Source: Mesorhizobium erdmanii USDA 3471 (GTDB taxonomy: Bacteria > Pseudomonadota > Alphaproteobacteria > Rhizobiales > Rhizobiaceae). Taken from it: 64,000 nt of DNA. This document shows, piece by piece, positions 63,853 to 64,000 of the stretch (position 1 is its first letter; every line of letters begins with the position of its first letter). The position numbers and the translations under genes were made by a program. Where the stretch lies: contig NZ_AXAE01000005.1 of NCBI RefSeq assembly GCF_000472705.1, positions 372,001 through 436,000 on the forward strand. The letters are read 5' to 3'. The notes beneath the pieces were generated by a model. That model worked only from the letters and a program-made list of their open reading frames with translations. It searched no databases and was not told the origin of the DNA.

Positions 63853-64000
63853 TTCTTCGCGTTGGCCGCCTCCTGCATCATATCGTGCCGGTCGGCGAAA
63901 TTAACAGGCTTGGACGTGCCTGCGCACAACCCAAAGCCAATTGCGGCATGAATGCGGCATTCAGTTGCGGTTCAGCTTCCATCTCATATAAGCTCCATGC

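Overview
The window looks like chromosomal DNA of a member of the Rhizobiales, most probably Mesorhizobium or a close relative. The evidence is high GC content, alphaproteobacterial gene order (nuoN-birA-rnj-mce-DUF1467, then proS-lolC-lolD), a GAACN7GAAC SOS box, soxBDAG, a serine-cycle block and rhizobial-type intergenic palindromes. The genus is inference. I saw no insertion sequence, phage gene or CRISPR array.

Layout. 1-10.2 kb is a housekeeping core: the end of nuoN, biotin ligase, RNase J, methylmalonyl-CoA epimerase, a DUF1467 protein, prolyl-tRNA synthetase and the lipoprotein-release ABC transporter. A caspase-fold/TPR protein interrupts it on the opposite strand, with a possible small RNA downstream. 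10.2-13.2 kb holds a consensus SOS box in front of a 28-residue membrane peptide, an M50 membrane protease, lipB and tRNA-Leu(GAG). 13.4-16.9 kb is an accessory block: an AraC regulator, two alpha/beta hydrolases and a DUF302 protein. 17.1-22.3 kb (minus strand) carries the malyl-CoA half of the serine cycle (sgaA, mclA, mtkA, mtkB) behind a LuxR-type regulator with a degenerate receiver. 22.7-28.7 kb holds mgtE, a MerR regulator, membrane proteins, an MFS transporter and a Rieske oxygenase resembling glycine-betaine/carnitine oxygenases. 28.9-33.9 kb is a cobalamin region: B12 riboswitch, cbtB, cbtA, cobU, cobO, cobD and cobC, plus a tyrosine-phosphatase-like gene.

33.9-41.9 kb holds a divergent pair (creatininase family and RidA) facing a six-gene operon: a THI5-like ABC importer, a cytosine-deaminase-family amidohydrolase, an FAD-linked oxidase and two flavodoxin-fold reductases. 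It reads as an uncharacterised N-heterocycle uptake and breakdown system. 42.0-49.7 kb (minus strand) is a tightly overlapping operon of two dimethylglycine/sarcosine-dehydrogenase-like flavoproteins, a homocysteine methyltransferase-family protein and an aminotransferase. An XRE-cupin regulator with palindromic operator-like sites lies upstream. 49.8-54.2 kb has a nitroreductase, a 14-TM exporter, a LysR regulator, a YdcZ-type transporter and a VOC protein. 54.2-59.3 kb is soxBDAG (heterotetrameric sarcosine oxidase). The end carries an MscS-type channel, an NmrA-like protein and an AraC regulator.

How the genes may work together. The Rieske oxygenase, the paired dimethylglycine/sarcosine dehydrogenases and SoxBDAG together suggest stepwise demethylation of glycine betaine to glycine. 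One-carbon units from this could enter the serine cycle, part of which is encoded nearby. These links are inference from family membership and proximity. At least six copies of a palindromic element sit in intergenic spaces.
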